Source of the DNA: Desulfopila aestuarii DSM 18488
GTDB taxonomy: Bacteria > Desulfobacterota > Desulfobulbia > Desulfobulbales > Desulfocapsaceae
Assembly (NCBI RefSeq): GCF_900143695.1
Contig: NZ_FRFE01000006.1
Coordinates: 176,524-240,523, forward strand
DNA length: 64,000 nucleotides
Direction of reading: 5' to 3'
Below, in pieces: positions 63,909 through 64,000 of this stretch. Every line of letters starts with the position of its first letter. The stretch's first letter is position 1. A program made the position numbers and the translations under genes. The notes below the pieces were generated by a model. The model was not told the DNA's origin. It searched no databases and was given only the letters and a program-made list of their open reading frames with translations.

Positions 63909-64000
63909 TCAAAGCCCTAATTCTTGATCCAGCCGCCCTTCGAAAAAAATCGCCAGCTGAGAAACAGACAGCGACCAGTTCTGAATAGGCATTGTCCACT
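63909..64000 (-). mobile_element. C-terminal end of an IS256-family transposase, running off the window
   Basis: On the minus strand from the window edge, 29 codons to TGA 63911-63909 read WTMPIQNWSLSVSQLAIFFE then GRLDQELGL. The ending W-x-MPI-x-NW-x6-QLAI-x-FEGRL is the usual C-terminus of IS256-type (MULE-like) transposases. The gene's main part lies beyond 64000. The terminal repeat of the element, expected within the next 100 or so bases to the left, was not identified. Confidence 0.75.

Overview
The window looks like a chromosomal segment of a delta-type anaerobe, most likely a Desulfobulbales-like member of the Desulfobacterota. This is inferred from the conserved orders rplU-rpmA-obgE-proB-proA-nadD and rpsF-rpsR-DUF2232-rplI-dnaB, a ferredoxin-fused nitroreductase, a HesB-like protein and a Lon-like AAA_32 protease. 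No rRNA, tRNA or CRISPR was recognised. GTG and TTG starts are fairly common.

Layout. 1-5.4 kb: a minus-strand translation, GTPase and proline block (rplU, rpmA, obgE, proB, proA, nadD). 5.7-6.8 kb: an AP2-like DNA-binding protein divergent from a single-domain MazG. 6.8-15.1 kb: a plus-strand housekeeping block (rpsF, rpsR, DUF2232, rplI, dnaB, leuS, lptE-like, dusB). 15-28 kb: single genes, namely pepA, a CNNM/CBS protein, a Lon-like protease, a ferredoxin-nitroreductase, an SDR, ppnN, a large hybrid histidine kinase with a periplasmic ABC-substrate-binding-like sensor, and a HesB-like protein. 28-35 kb: an alpha/beta hydrolase, a polysaccharide-deacetylase-like protein coupled to a FemAB-like acyltransferase, a PP2C phosphatase, a family-4 glycosyltransferase and sthA. 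35-38.7 kb: a four-gene pqi operon with PqiA split in two. 39-45.4 kb: a SPOUT methyltransferase, a small gene with its own terminator, a GcvR-like ACT protein, an EamA transporter, cardiolipin synthase and an AspT-type transporter.

45.4-53.2 kb is a complete histidine-utilisation locus. hutH-hutC diverges from hutU-hutI-ftcD, and two near-identical TTGTATATAC palindromes, matching the HutC operator type, lie in the divergent region. The enzymes would take histidine to glutamate, ammonia and methenyl-tetrahydrofolate.

53-61.4 kb: an aldo/keto reductase, a metallo-beta-lactamase fold protein, and a minus-strand efflux operon (FUSC, DUF1656, HlyD, NodT-type outer-membrane factor) ending with a small potassium-channel-like protein. 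The last 2.6 kb is decayed and accessory: a VOC-domain tail, an orphan HisKA_2 kinase, a broken nhaR-like regulator and the C-terminal end of an IS256-type transposase running off the edge.

No clearly new multi-gene system was found. The best leads are the small gene at 40.02-40.18 kb with its long leader, the AP2-like protein with a promoter palindrome, the FemAB-like/deacetylase pair, the efflux operon with a channel gene, and the degraded right end.
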